This document shows, in pieces, positions 26,582-34,860 of a DNA stretch of 64,000 nucleotides. A program made the position numbers and the translations under genes. Origin of the DNA: an uncultured Eubacteriales bacterium. Lineage in GTDB: Bacteria > Bacillota > Clostridia > Oscillospirales > CAG-272. Under the pieces are notes generated by a model. It worked only from the letters and a program-made list of their open reading frames with translations. It was not told where the DNA came from and searched no databases. The stretch spans positions 1 to 64,000 of the forward strand of contig CAKRZE010000005.1 of assembly GCA_934432725.1 (NCBI GenBank). The letters run 5' to 3'. Every line of letters starts with the position of its first letter. Position 1 is the first letter of the stretch.

Positions 26582-27947
26582 CAACTTCTTCCGTTTTCTC
26601 TATCTTAAGAATGCTATTGCAGACGAGTTCAATCAAGCGTGGTGGGACGCTCTCTCCAATTACTTTACAGCACATATTTGATGCGATCTTCTTCCCATTG
26701 ATGCTGAACGAATACTCATAATCGCTTATTGTTTGTAAGCACATGCCTTCATATACCGATAAAGTCCGGTTTTGACTTGGATGTATTTTTTTATCCGAAG
26801 TTTCCACCTGAAGGTTTTGTGTTAATGTTGGAGCTGGCGAATCCCAAGACATTCTTCTATAGGCGCTATCAAATCCTTTTATTCTTCTTCTTTCTCCCGT
26901 GAGTTTATCGATCATCGTTGGTCTGGGAAGAAGGGCTCCGCACCTTTGGCAATAAATCGGTGTATCATTTCTGTAAGTGTGCCGACCATCTACAAAACGC
27001 ATACCGTGCCTCGGGTTTTTATCATATCCACATTCTGCACATTGATTGTTATATGCCGTTTCATTAGGCGGTGTGTTTTGAATCCACCAGAACTTATCCG
27101 GTTTCATAATTGGAACGCAATGCCAAGGAATTGACGGATCTTGGTTTTTACCTTTTTCCGCGGAGAGTGGCGGCAATGAGCCAATTGCCTCTCTTAATGT
27201 AACCCAACGTTCCGTGTCTTCCGTTTCGGTTTGTGAATGTGTCCTCTTTGGCAAAAATGTTTTGTTCTTCAAATAATACTTTTTCCCGGAATCACTTCTG
27301 GTGAAAATAGTAATTAACCGGACTCTTGTTTGTGGGATTCCATAATCTGCGCAATTAACAATTTCTGGACCACCAATGTAATCCGGTGCCAATTCGTCCC
27401 TAATATAGTCAATAATATTCTTATATTCTCCGTTGCCGACAGGGATGATTGTATTCTGCATTCCCTGGACATTTTCTAGGAGTAGCCATTGAGGTCTGAG
27501 CTTTTTTACAATTTCTACGGTCGGAATAATCAGCTGATTCCGAGGATCATCTTTAGGCGCACGTCCTCTTCTTATTTCTTGCAACCGCTTGCCAACAGAA
27601 TTAAAAGACATCCCTTGGCACGGTGGGGTCGCATAAATAAGAAACGGCGAACCAACGTCGTAGCCATCCCAGTTCTGGATGATTCGATCCTTCATTTGCC
27701 AAATATCTCCGCAAAGGCACTCAGTTTCAGGGTAGTTCTCCCTATATAAGGCACACCGACTTTCTACCAGTTCATTGCTGAGCAATATCTTCAAGCCAGA
27801 TGCCTTTATCCCCAGTTCGCCTATACCGGCAGAAGAGAACAAGCTTAGTACATATATATCCATATCTCTATTAGTAAAGGAACAGGAGATGTTCCTTATT
27901 GCTGCCTCCTCTGTGATTACATTTCTGCTTTTCCGCTTTGAACCCAT
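26565..27947 (-). CDS. C5 cytosine methyltransferase 1 with zinc-finger insert
   Basis: About 460 residues; the start is uncertain among 27977, 27947 and 27863. Motif I (LSLFSSAGIGELG), IV with catalytic Cys (ATPPCQGMSF), VI (LLENVQGM), VIII (QTRVRLITIF) and X (CCKVIGESVPPRLIE) are all present. The target-recognition region near 300-360 contains two CxxC pairs (CAECG ... YCQRCG), a likely zinc ribbon. The upstream HTH gene overlaps its N-terminal coding region. Partner of methyltransferase 2; together they would protect both strands of a non-palindromic site, as in LlaJI (GACGC) systems. The site here cannot be read from sequence. Confidence 0.9.
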   Translation of the reverse strand: MGSKRKSRNVITEEAAIRNISCSFTNRDMDIYVLSLFSSAGIGELGIKASGLKILLSNELVESRCALYRENYPETECLCGDIWQMKDRIIQNWDGYDVGSPFLIYATPPCQGMSFNSVGKRLQEIRRGRAPKDDPRNQLIIPTVEIVKKLRPQWLLLENVQGMQNTIIPVGNGEYKNIIDYIRDELAPDYIGGPEIVNCADYGIPQTRVRLITIFTRSDSGKKYYLKNKTFLPKRTHSQTETEDTERWVTLREAIGSLPPLSAEKGKNQDPSIPWHCVPIMKPDKFWWIQNTPPNETAYNNQCAECGYDKNPRHGMRFVDGRHTYRNDTPIYCQRCGALLPRPTMIDKLTGERRRIKGFDSAYRRMSWDSPAPTLTQNLQVETSDKKIHPSQNRTLSVYEGMCLQTISDYEYSFSINGKKIASNMCCKVIGESVPPRLIELVCNSILKIEKTEEVDAYEQ

Positions 27948-28108
27948 TGATCCAATTCCGAACGCTTGAATTTCCATTGCTTACCGATCTTTTTCGCAGG
28001 AATATCTTTTCCTTTGCGAATCCAGTCACGGATGGTGGCAGGTTTAACTCCAAGGTATTCGGCAGCTTCTTCAATATTAATCCACTTATCGTTTGTTAGT
28101 TCGGCCAC
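27917..28108 (-). CDS. Excisionase-type HTH regulator of the R-M operon
   Basis: 63 residues from a GTG at 28108 with AAGGAGG upstream. The sequence WINIEEAAEYLGVKPATIRDWIRKG ... IGKQWKFKRSELDQWV is a MerR-like/excisionase winged HTH. As first gene of the operon, directly behind a promoter carrying repeats, it is likely a transcriptional controller that times methyltransferase and nuclease expression, although a role in element excision cannot be excluded. Confidence 0.85.
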   Translation of the reverse strand: MAELTNDKWINIEEAAEYLGVKPATIRDWIRKGKDIPAKKIGKQWKFKRSELDQWVQSGKAEM

Positions 28109-28152
28109 GGGGGCAACCTCCTTAATCGCAATTTAACCCATATAACCATTTT

Positions 28153-28181
28153 AGTATAGCACGATTTGGTGCGATTTTCAA
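28153..28181 (-). promoter_or_regulatory. Promoter of the R-M/Hachiman operon with direct repeats
   Basis: Minus strand TTGAAA, 17-base spacer, TATACT. The spacer holds two near-identical 8-9-base repeats ending in CGATTT on the plus strand (28160-28177), a plausible operator for the HTH regulator. Confidence 0.75.
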
Positions 28182-28337
28182 TATGTTTTTTGCGAAAATT
28201 TATCGTTATATGCTGTTTATTGTAATTTGCTGTTATCCTCTTTTATATCTAACCTTTAGCCTCGCCACGCAATTATCAAACCCGTAGTCTCATAATTCGA
28301 CTTTTTCGGTGTGCAGGTTAGATGATGAAAAAGTTTG

Positions 28338-28389
28338 AAAGGGATTCCGAGCTGCCTCCGGTTTTGAGGGCAGACCCCGGAATCCCTTT
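28338..28389. repeat. Large imperfect hairpin
   Basis: Outer 12-bp stem (28338-28349 with 28378-28389) and an inner stem (28352-28358 with 28366-28373), followed by TTTATTT. May be a terminator on the plus strand or a recombination site at the edge of the island. Confidence 0.55.
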
Positions 28390-28480
28390 ATTTCAGTAGA
28401 TTTCAGCCTTTTCCGGCATCGGTTCTCGTCATCAATACTACTGTCTCCACATGGATTATGTTTGTAGGATACTATCTCAA

Positions 28481-28536
28481 TAACCTTTTAATTTTTCACG
28501 AACCTTTTAATTATTCTATGAAAAATTAAAAGGTTA
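28481..28536. repeat. 18-bp perfect inverted repeat with a third partial copy
   Basis: TAACCTTTTAATTTTTCA (28481-28498) and its exact complement (28519-28536); the 20-base spacer holds another direct copy of AACCTTTTAATT (28501-28512). AT-rich; no T-run terminator geometry. Confidence 0.7.
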
Positions 28537-28594
28537 GGCAGAGTGGGTTTACTTTTCCCGGCGGCAGCGTTTGCACGGAAACTCCATAAACGAA

Positions 28595-28642
28595 AAAAGC
28601 GAGGTCGGCAGGTTCACATTTGAACCTACTAACCTCGCTTTT
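28595..28642. terminator. Hairpin, probable bidirectional terminator
   Basis: AAAAGCGAGGT / ACCTCGCTTTT outer stem and AGGTTCA / TGAACCT inner stem. A-run and T-run flank it. Confidence 0.65.
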
Positions 28643-28682
28643 GGCTTTATATCAAAGGAATTTCAATAGGAAAAATTAAAAA

Positions 28683-28715
28683 GTACGGTAGCAATTTGTA
28701 TCATTGCTACCGTAC
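28683..28715 (-). terminator. Terminator of tRNA-Ala
   Basis: GTACGGTAGCAAT / ATTGCTACCGTAC, 13-bp perfect stem with 7-base loop, directly behind the tRNA 3' end on the minus strand. Confidence 0.75.
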
Positions 28716-28720
28716 CTTTG

Positions 28721-28796
28721 TGGTGGAGCATACGGGACTCGAACCCGTGACCCCAACACTGCCAGTGTTGTGCGCTCCCAGCTGCGCTAATGCCCC
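28721..28796 (-). tRNA. tRNA-Ala (GGC)
   Basis: 76 bases with encoded CCA. Acceptor GGGGCAT / ATGCTCC, anticodon stem CAACA / TGTTG, loop CTGGCAG giving GGC, T-loop TTCGAGT. Confidence 0.95.
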
Positions 28797-28851
28797 AATT
28801 ATTTTAATGATATTGCCGATATGCTGATCAAAGTACCGCGCGGGAAAGGAC

Positions 28852-29003
28852 GGCATGGCGCCGTACCTCGTCCGATATCGGGTATAGGTGCTGTCTGCTG
28901 ATGAAATATCCGATGTCAAATTCAAGCTTTTGCATCGTGCAACAAAGAATGGCATTGCACCGCACCTCGTTCGACATTGGGTGCGGGCACTGTCTGTTGG
29001 TGG
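28852..29003. repeat. Imperfect direct repeat behind the tmRNA gene
   Basis: About 52 bases at 28852-28903 recur at 28951-29003 with scattered changes; the second copy overlaps the tmRNA 3' end. Each can form a small hairpin, and the arms differ in step (GTACC / GGGTA against GCACC / GGGTG). Confidence 0.6.
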
Positions 29004-29359
29004 ACCCGACGGGAGTCGAACCCGTGTCCGAAAACCTCTTGATATGACTTTCTTCGTGGACAGTCTGTCGTTTGAATTTCCCGCTCCCTGTCTCCGGCAG
29101 ACAGGATACAGGTGACGGTAGCCCTTTTATGCGTGACCGATGCAAGGGCGAACCCTCGGTTCACGTTCATCACATAATGACGTTCAGTCCCAGGCTGTGA
29201 TCAACAAGGGAGGAACGGGCGGCTTAAAGCCGCAGCCTGCCGTTAGGCAGCAACTAATTCGTTGTTAGCGTTTAGTTTTAAAGGTGGACCGTTTACGAGA
29301 TTGTCCGGCTCGCCACGCTTATCATACCGCAAAATCCCCGTCGAAACCTTTACGGGCCC
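28998..29359 (-). ncRNA. ssrA: tmRNA
   Basis: 362 bases. The 5' end GGGCCCGTAAAGGTTTCGAC and the 3' end CGGGTTCGACTCCCG followed by CGGGTCCACCA pair as the tRNA-like domain with encoded CCA. The tag frame (plus 29246-29269, minus strand) reads ANNELVAA then TAA after TAAAC, so the appended tag would be Ala plus these 8 residues, shorter than the 10-codon E. coli tag. Adjacent to smpB, its protein partner. Confidence 0.93.
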
Positions 29360-29382
29360 ATATGATTGATGAACGACAAGAC

Positions 29383-29865
29383 TCAGTCGGCGCTGTACCG
29401 GCGGTCCGATTTGCCCTTTCGTTCGATTTCGCGCTGTGCTTCCTTCTTGGCAATGGAATCACGCTTGTCGTACAGCTTTTTGCCTCGGCATACACCGAGC
29501 GCAACCTTGACCTTTGAACCGGAAAAATACAGTGACAGCGGAATCAGGGTCAGCCCCTGCGGACCGATCTGTCCGAACAGCTTCAGGATCTCTCTCTTGT
29601 GCATCAGGAGCTTTTTCTTCCGGAGCGGGTCCCGGTTGAACACATTGCCCTTTTCATAAGGGCTGATGTGAATGCCGTATGCGAAGAGCTCGCCGTTTTC
29701 AATGCGGCAATAAGAATCCTTCAGATTTACTGTTCCGCAGCGGATGGATTTGATTTCCGTTCCGAAAAGAGCAATTCCAGCCTCATGCGTCTCGATGACA
29801 AAGTAGTCGTGATATGCTTTTCGGTTTTGTACGATGGTTTTTCCGCCAGTTTTTTTATCCGCCAT
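29383..29865 (-). CDS. smpB: SmpB, tmRNA-binding protein
   Basis: 160 residues from ATG 29865, chosen for GGAAGGAGATC upstream. Typical Smp[54 protein letters not shown]-type segment, [25 protein letters not shown] basic tail. It binds tmRNA and loads it into stalled ribosomes. It ends 23 bases before the ssrA gene on the same strand, a common clostridial arrangement. Confidence 0.97.
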   Translation of the reverse strand: MADKKTGGKTIVQNRKAYHDYFVIETHEAGIALFGTEIKSIRCGTVNLKDSYCRIENGELFAYGIHISPYEKGNVFNRDPLRKKKLLMHKREILKLFGQIGPQGLTLIPLSLYFSGSKVKVALGVCRGKKLYDKRDSIAKKEAQREIERKGKSDRRYSAD

Positions 29866-29892
29866 TTCCGATCTCCTTCCAAGATCGTGTCT

Positions 29893-29901
29893 ATTATAGC
29901 A
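29893..29901 (-). promoter_or_regulatory. Extended -10 promoter of smpB
   Basis: Minus strand TGCTATAAT, about 30 bases before the smpB start; no good -35 box is seen. Confidence 0.6.
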
Positions 29902-30104
29902 CATAAATATGAACAAATCATGAAATGACCGAAAAAATTCAGATTTTTTCGGCGGCAGTCCAAAGAGAGAACGCGGAAGCGGCTTCTCAAAAATACGGAG
30001 GAGAGCGGGGGACTTTCTGAAGCGGGAAAATGCCGATGCGGCTTCAAGCTCCGGGAAAGGGGCGCTGTTTCCTGCACGCTCCTTTCCCGGTTTTTCGGAA
30101 TTTG

Positions 30105-30863
30105 TTAATCCGGGCTGCCGTTCCAGCGGTAATGTCCGAGTATCTCGGAGCGCGTCAGGGCGTCCTCTTCATAGATGGGCTGCCCGCCGTGATGGATGAT
30201 ATACGGAAGTCCCTGCCGGTTCCGCTTGTCGGAGCAGACGGCAATATGGTGGTCGTAGATGACGATATCGCCCGCCTGCCATGCGGACGGATCAACGGTC
30301 CCGGTTGTCAGTTTTTCCGCATTCTGCTCAAAAAACACCCGCAGATTGACCACACGCCTGAAATCAATGTTGGTGTCCGGCTCCTCAATCGAAGGATATG
30401 CATCCCGCCGCGCGGCAATGTCCGCATCGACCATGGCGCGGAGGTCATAGCCCGCTTCGCGGAAAGCATACCATACCACATCGGTGCATACGCCGATGCC
30501 GGCGGGCGGGTAGGCGTCCTTATAGTATTCGCTTTTGTAGAGCGGCTTCTGCTCGACAAAGGCGCGTGCGCCCAGCATGATGTCCGTATAATCGTCGATG
30601 CCGTCACGGTCTGCATCGCATTCGCTTTTCAGCTCCGTGATCCCAAGCTCCTTTGCAGTGTAGGCGCGGTGCGGGAGCAGGTTGAAATATTCCAGCACGG
30701 CAAGCGTCAGGGCGATCGGCAGGAGAACCGTCAGCAGGATGGGCAGAAGCCGCCGGAAGAGTCCGCTGTTTGCGGACGCCGATTGCTCCCCGCAGGGCCT
30801 GATGCCGGGAGCCGCGCCGCGCTCCTGTTCCGCACGCCTTTCACGTTCATTCGACATCTTCAT
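30105..30863 (-). CDS. DUF1287 protein, membrane-anchored
   Basis: 252 residues. N-terminal cytoplasmic stretch, one membrane segment ([21 protein letters not shown], about 40-60), then an extracytoplasmic DUF1287 domain with [43 protein letters not shown] and IIHHGG. The Cys and His in these motifs recall an NlpC/P60-like fold, so a cell-wall peptidase role is possible but unproven. Overlaps the upstream gene stop by about 17 bases and has no clear ribosome site, so translation is probably coupled. The second ATG (30857) could also be the start. Confidence 0.85.
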   Translation of the reverse strand: MKMSNERERRAEQERGAAPGIRPCGEQSASANSGLFRRLLPILLTVLLPIALTLAVLEYFNLLPHRAYTAKELGITELKSECDADRDGIDDYTDIMLGARAFVEQKPLYKSEYYKDAYPPAGIGVCTDVVWYAFREAGYDLRAMVDADIAARRDAYPSIEEPDTNIDFRRVVNLRVFFEQNAEKLTTGTVDPSAWQAGDIVIYDHHIAVCSDKRNRQGLPYIIHHGGQPIYEEDALTRSEILGHYRWNGSPD

Positions 30864-31773
30864 ATACGTTGACCGGAGGTGCGTCAAGCAGCCACGGATT
30901 TTGCAGAATCCGTTTCATAAAGCGCAGGCAGGTGGCATAATAGAAGCCGTCGCAGATGCGCTCATCGGTGACGATCGTGTAATCCACATAGTGCCGTTTG
31001 ACGACTGTTCCGTCATCGGTAAGCTCGTTCTGCGCCCGGCGGCGTCCGAAGGAGATGAAAACCGGCACATTTCCGAAGTTGTACAGATGATGGTAAATCG
31101 GCGGAATGCCGAGCGATCCCATGGAGGTGATGAACATGGAGCCGTGAAAGGGGCTGACATCGGTCAGAGCACGCGGGAGGAGTCCGAAATAGTCCAGAAG
31201 CTTCAGGAGGAACACAACGTTCTTCTTGATCAGACCCGGAATGTAGTTGAGCAGCTTTGCGGTCTGATCAAAGCTGTTTTCTCCGCTCAGCGCTTCTTCG
31301 ATGGTCTGACAGGTCTTTTCGTATACTTCTTTTGCGGTGTCCGTGCGTTCATAGCGCATCTTGACGACGGTATCGACCGAATCCTCGGTCATTTCCGGCT
31401 TGACGGCGAGATTGACCTGAATGCCGAAGCGGGCAAATATCTTCTGCCCGTTTATGAAGCGGTTGATGCGCGGCTTTTGGGAGACCAGACGGACATAGGC
31501 GGCAAGCAGGACATGCATGATCCCAAAGGACTTCATGCCCTGCTCCCGTTTTTCCCGGATATACCGGTCTACCTCGGTTGTTTCAAATGCATCGCGGATC
31601 ATATTGGAGGAGTCGTTGCGCTCCACCATGATGTACGGAGAAATATAATTATAGGGCTTCAGAGAGCGCAGCCTTCTGCCGTCCTTCCGGTCGCCGAAGC
31701 GGCGGCGGTATTTTTTCCGGACGGGCTGCTTCTGAATTTCGGGCGCGGTTTGAATTTCGGTCAGCTGATTCAT
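30847..31773 (-). CDS. E2-type acyltransferase-like (CAT-fold) protein
   Basis: 308 residues, related to the catalytic domain of 2-oxoacid dehydrogenase E2 and chloramphenicol acetyltransferase. No lipoyl or subunit-binding domain. The usual catalytic sequence DHRxxDG appears as TDERICDGFYYA, with Glu in place of His, and SMFITSMGSLGIPPIYHHLYN stands for the conserved central strand. The role may not be classical acyl transfer. It lies between an envelope hydrolase and a DUF1287 protein with overlaps at both ends, so a role in cell-envelope acylation is a guess from context only. Confidence 0.75.
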   Translation of the reverse strand: MNQLTEIQTAPEIQKQPVRKKYRRRFGDRKDGRRLRSLKPYNYISPYIMVERNDSSNMIRDAFETTEVDRYIREKREQGMKSFGIMHVLLAAYVRLVSQKPRINRFINGQKIFARFGIQVNLAVKPEMTEDSVDTVVKMRYERTDTAKEVYEKTCQTIEEALSGENSFDQTAKLLNYIPGLIKKNVVFLLKLLDYFGLLPRALTDVSPFHGSMFITSMGSLGIPPIYHHLYNFGNVPVFISFGRRRAQNELTDDGTVVKRHYVDYTIVTDERICDGFYYATCLRFMKRILQNPWLLDAPPVNVYEDVE

Positions 31774-34406
31774 GAATCAAAGTTCCCTTCCTCCGGCAGA
31801 TACCGGCGCAGGAAGTCGTCCTGCGTTTTGAAATAGGCAAGAATGCTGTATGCAACGGCAGCCCCGGCTTTTTCTGCGCCTTCCTCTGTGCGGGCAAAGC
31901 TCATTTCCTCCGGACAGGTGGTATAGCCGGCTTCCACCAGTACGGCGGGAACGTGCGGGTTGCGGCACATGGCAAGGCATTGCCGGCGGACCTCCCGCCT
32001 TTTTCTGCCGAGCACGGCGGTCATCTGATCGAACGCGGTCTCTGCCGCAAGTCTGCCGGAGGGGTCCCAGTAGAGGGAGAGCAGCCCGTGCAGCTTGGTG
32101 ATGTCGGCATAGTAGCCGATGGAGTCGTGATGAACGGAGAATACAAGATCCGGTCGAAGCGCATCAATGACGGCGCAGCGGGAATGCTCTCCCGAAACCA
32201 GCGGAACCGATGCGTCATCGGAGCGGGTCGTGAATACCTCGGCTCCCCACTGCGAAAGATACGGGACGGCTTTGCGGACGATCGCGAGGTTGAAGTCCTT
32301 TTCCCGATAGCCCCGATCCGGACCGGGAGCGCCGGCGTCATCGCCGCCGTGACCGGGATCCAGCAGCAGCCGGACGCCTGCGAGGGGCAGGGCGGGATCG
32401 ATACCGATCCTGTGCGGGCAACGGAGTGAAATGCCGACGGTTCCTTCTTCATAGAAAAGATCATAGCCGTAATAGTTCCGGGCATCGTAAAGCGGGAGGC
32501 TTAAAATCACGTTTTCGTTCTCCTGCCGCAGCGCAAACCCGCCGCACAGCGGATTCACCGCGCAGACGGTCTGTGCGCCCTCAAGCAGGCTCGCGCCGTA
32601 CAGGACCGCACGCAGCATGCCGTCGTCCGCAACGGATACCGTCACCGGGACCGGCTGGCTGCACAAGATCCGGACAGAAAGGCGGTCGGACCGATAATCG
32701 GCGGCTCCTCCGGTGATTTGAGCGCGGTCCGAAAGGGCGGGAGCGTCCGGAAGCCGCTCGGCATCGGAGCAGGGAAGGAACAGACCGCAGGAGAGCAGAT
32801 AGCAGCCGTTTTCCGTTCCGAGCGCGGCGGCGGTCATGCCGCGCACGGCAAATCCGGCGTCCTCATAGTAGGAGCTGTCCGGAGAGGGCTTCAGCCGAGC
32901 CTCCCGGGAGACAACGCGCACGGGAACGGGGGCTGGGAACAGGAGGCGTTCGGACGGATTTTCCTGTCCGGCATCACCGTCCGAGACGGCTTCCGGTTCC
33001 GGCACCTGACGGATGACAGAGTAGCACAGCGATGCTCCGCCCTCCTGACGGAACAGGAAGCGGTTTTCGCCGGTGACGGGAAGCTTGAGAAAGACGCCGA
33101 AATATCCGTTGACCGTCTGACTGACGGGCTTGCCGTTGCAGGTCAGAGGAAGTCCGGGGTCGGAATGTCCGATGAGATAGGCGTGGTCGCAGTCAATGGA
33201 AAGCTGCTCCGAGGCGGGGGAGCCGATGGTGACGGGGCTTTTGTCGGAAACCGGTATCGGAATCTTGTGCGGGGTGCCGTAGCACGCCTGAAGCTGTCCG
33301 ATCAGATTTTCATCGTTCCGCACAATTGCCTGATATCCGTACATGATCCCGCCGCCATAGGACTTCATTTCCCGTGCAAACAGAATCTGCCGTCTGATCT
33401 CCGTATCGTCCTCCCACGGACCGGAGCGGTAGGCTGCATGGCAGATCAGAAGCCGGACCTGCGGGTAAGCGGCAAGCTGTGCGTTCCACCAGCGGGTCAG
33501 CGTGTCAAAGCGGGCGACCTCAAAATCAAATTTCCAGTAGAGCTGCGGCGCGATATAGTCTACGGTTCCTTCTCTTATCCATGCGAGCGCATCGCAGTAG
33601 ATCGCATCGCATGCAGACAGCCCCGCAGTCTCGCTGCCGCCGTTTGCTCCGTCGTCATTTCTCCAGATGCCGAAGGGCGAGATGCCGAATTGCGCGGACG
33701 GATTTGCCTCCTTGACCGCACGGTAGCAGCCGCGCACGATGGCGTTTATGTTGCTTCGCCTCCAGTCTCCGCGGGAGTCGAAGCCGGAGCCGTACTGTGC
33801 AAATGCGGCGCTGTCATCAAACTCACCGCCGGGACCGGGATAGGGGTAGAAATAGTCGTCAAATATCACGCCGTCTACGGGATATCCTGCAACGATCTCT
33901 TTTACACCCGCCGCGATCAGCTCGCGGACCTCCGGCAGACCGGCATTGAGGTACAGCTTTCCGTCCGAATACGGCACGGTCCATTCCGGATGCAGCCGTG
34001 CGGGGCTGCCCGGGGCAAGCGCGGCGGGGTCCTGCATCGGCTGCTCCGGCGTCCCCATGGTGACGCGGAGCGGATTGACCCATGCATGAACCCGGATGCC
34101 GGCGTCATGTGCAATTGTTAAAAGATATTGCAGCGGATCGAAATCCTCCGGCAGCGCCCCGCCATAGTTTCCGGTCAGATAAACGGACGCGGGGAACAGC
34201 GCGGACCGGTACAGTGCGTCACACGCCGGACGGACCTGAAAATATATGTTGTTAAAGCCGATACGGCTTGCGTTTGCAACGATCTCATCCAGCTCCTTCT
34301 GCATCCTCCGGACGGAGATGCTCGGTGAGGAGGGAAAATCAATGTTGACAACCGAGGCAATCCAGACGCCCCGTACTTCATCTGTGGAGGAAGAGAAATT
34401 CTTCAT
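31770..34406 (-). CDS. GHL10 glycoside-hydrolase-like domain fused to N-acetylmuramoyl-L-alanine amidase
   Basis: 878 residues. Residues 10-340 are a DUF187/GHL10 TIM barrel (EVRGVWIASVVNIDFPS, GFNNIYFQVRP, GVIFDDYFYPYPG, YIAPQLYW). The middle (about 360-640) is unassigned. Residues ~670-860 are an Amidase_3 domain with zinc ligands in LLLDPGHGGDDAG, a later Glu (REKDFN), SVHHDS, and VLVEAGYTTCPEE. It would cut glycan/peptide links in peptidoglycan. No signal peptide: an in-frame TGA lies just before the ATG, so export must be non-classical or the protein acts inside, for example in the forespore or mother cell. Confidence 0.9.
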   Translation of the reverse strand: MKNFSSSTDEVRGVWIASVVNIDFPSSPSISVRRMQKELDEIVANASRIGFNNIYFQVRPACDALYRSALFPASVYLTGNYGGALPEDFDPLQYLLTIAHDAGIRVHAWVNPLRVTMGTPEQPMQDPAALAPGSPARLHPEWTVPYSDGKLYLNAGLPEVRELIAAGVKEIVAGYPVDGVIFDDYFYPYPGPGGEFDDSAAFAQYGSGFDSRGDWRRSNINAIVRGCYRAVKEANPSAQFGISPFGIWRNDDGANGGSETAGLSACDAIYCDALAWIREGTVDYIAPQLYWKFDFEVARFDTLTRWWNAQLAAYPQVRLLICHAAYRSGPWEDDTEIRRQILFAREMKSYGGGIMYGYQAIVRNDENLIGQLQACYGTPHKIPIPVSDKSPVTIGSPASEQLSIDCDHAYLIGHSDPGLPLTCNGKPVSQTVNGYFGVFLKLPVTGENRFLFRQEGGASLCYSVIRQVPEPEAVSDGDAGQENPSERLLFPAPVPVRVVSREARLKPSPDSSYYEDAGFAVRGMTAAALGTENGCYLLSCGLFLPCSDAERLPDAPALSDRAQITGGAADYRSDRLSVRILCSQPVPVTVSVADDGMLRAVLYGASLLEGAQTVCAVNPLCGGFALRQENENVILSLPLYDARNYYGYDLFYEEGTVGISLRCPHRIGIDPALPLAGVRLLLDPGHGGDDAGAPGPDRGYREKDFNLAIVRKAVPYLSQWGAEVFTTRSDDASVPLVSGEHSRCAVIDALRPDLVFSVHHDSIGYYADITKLHGLLSLYWDPSGRLAAETAFDQMTAVLGRKRREVRRQCLAMCRNPHVPAVLVEAGYTTCPEEMSFARTEEGAEKAGAAVAYSILAYFKTQDDFLRRYLPEEGNFDS

Positions 34407-34450
34407 GCAGCTTCACCGCTCTTTCTATTCAAATGCGCATGCTTTTCTTC

Positions 34451-34479
34451 ATTATAACAAATGTTTTCCCGGAATACAA
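34451..34479 (-). promoter_or_regulatory. Promoter of the GHL10-amidase operon
   Basis: Minus strand TTGTAT, 17-base spacer, TATAAT; about 44 bases before the start codon. Confidence 0.75.
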
Positions 34480-34599
34480 CAATTTTTCCGACATTTTATG
34501 CTGTTTTGTCGGAAAATTGTGCATCGGGAATATAAAGCGGATCGGGCTGCCGCGCTCCGTTTACGGTCAGCTCAGGGGTGCGTCCGCCGGGAATGACGG

Positions 34600-34765
34600 C
34601 GCGGACGGGAGGGCAGGCTGTTTTTTTCGGCGGCACAAAACCGGCAGTATAAAGAAAAAGGGATGTAAAAATACTCAAAACGAGTTTTTACACCCCCGCC
34701 GGCATTGGTCCGGACGGGCTGAACGCCGCCGTTTTGCCGCAGGGAAAGCCGAAAAAACGGAGGGG
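34600..34765 (-). repeat. Intergenic repeat, copy 1
   Basis: Contains a hairpin at about 34664-34692 (TGTAAAAA-T-ACTC, loop AAAAC, GAGTTTTTACA). Read on the minus strand, the flanks (TTTTTTCGG, GCGGCAAAACGGCGGCG, GTCCGGACCAA) match those of copy 2 at 45.8 kb. Lies behind the arginase-like gene. The rest of 34407-34860 holds no gene I can support. Confidence 0.6.
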
Positions 34766-34860
34766 GAGGGAAAATGGTCAAAATCGCATCGGAAATGCCG
34801 GAATACCGCCCCGGCATGCCCTAGGAGCTGTTAACCCTCCGGAGTTTTTTGCGGTTCCTT

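Noticed and set aside
28338..28642. CRISPR array
   Set aside because: The repeats are inverted, differ from each other and have no regular spacers.
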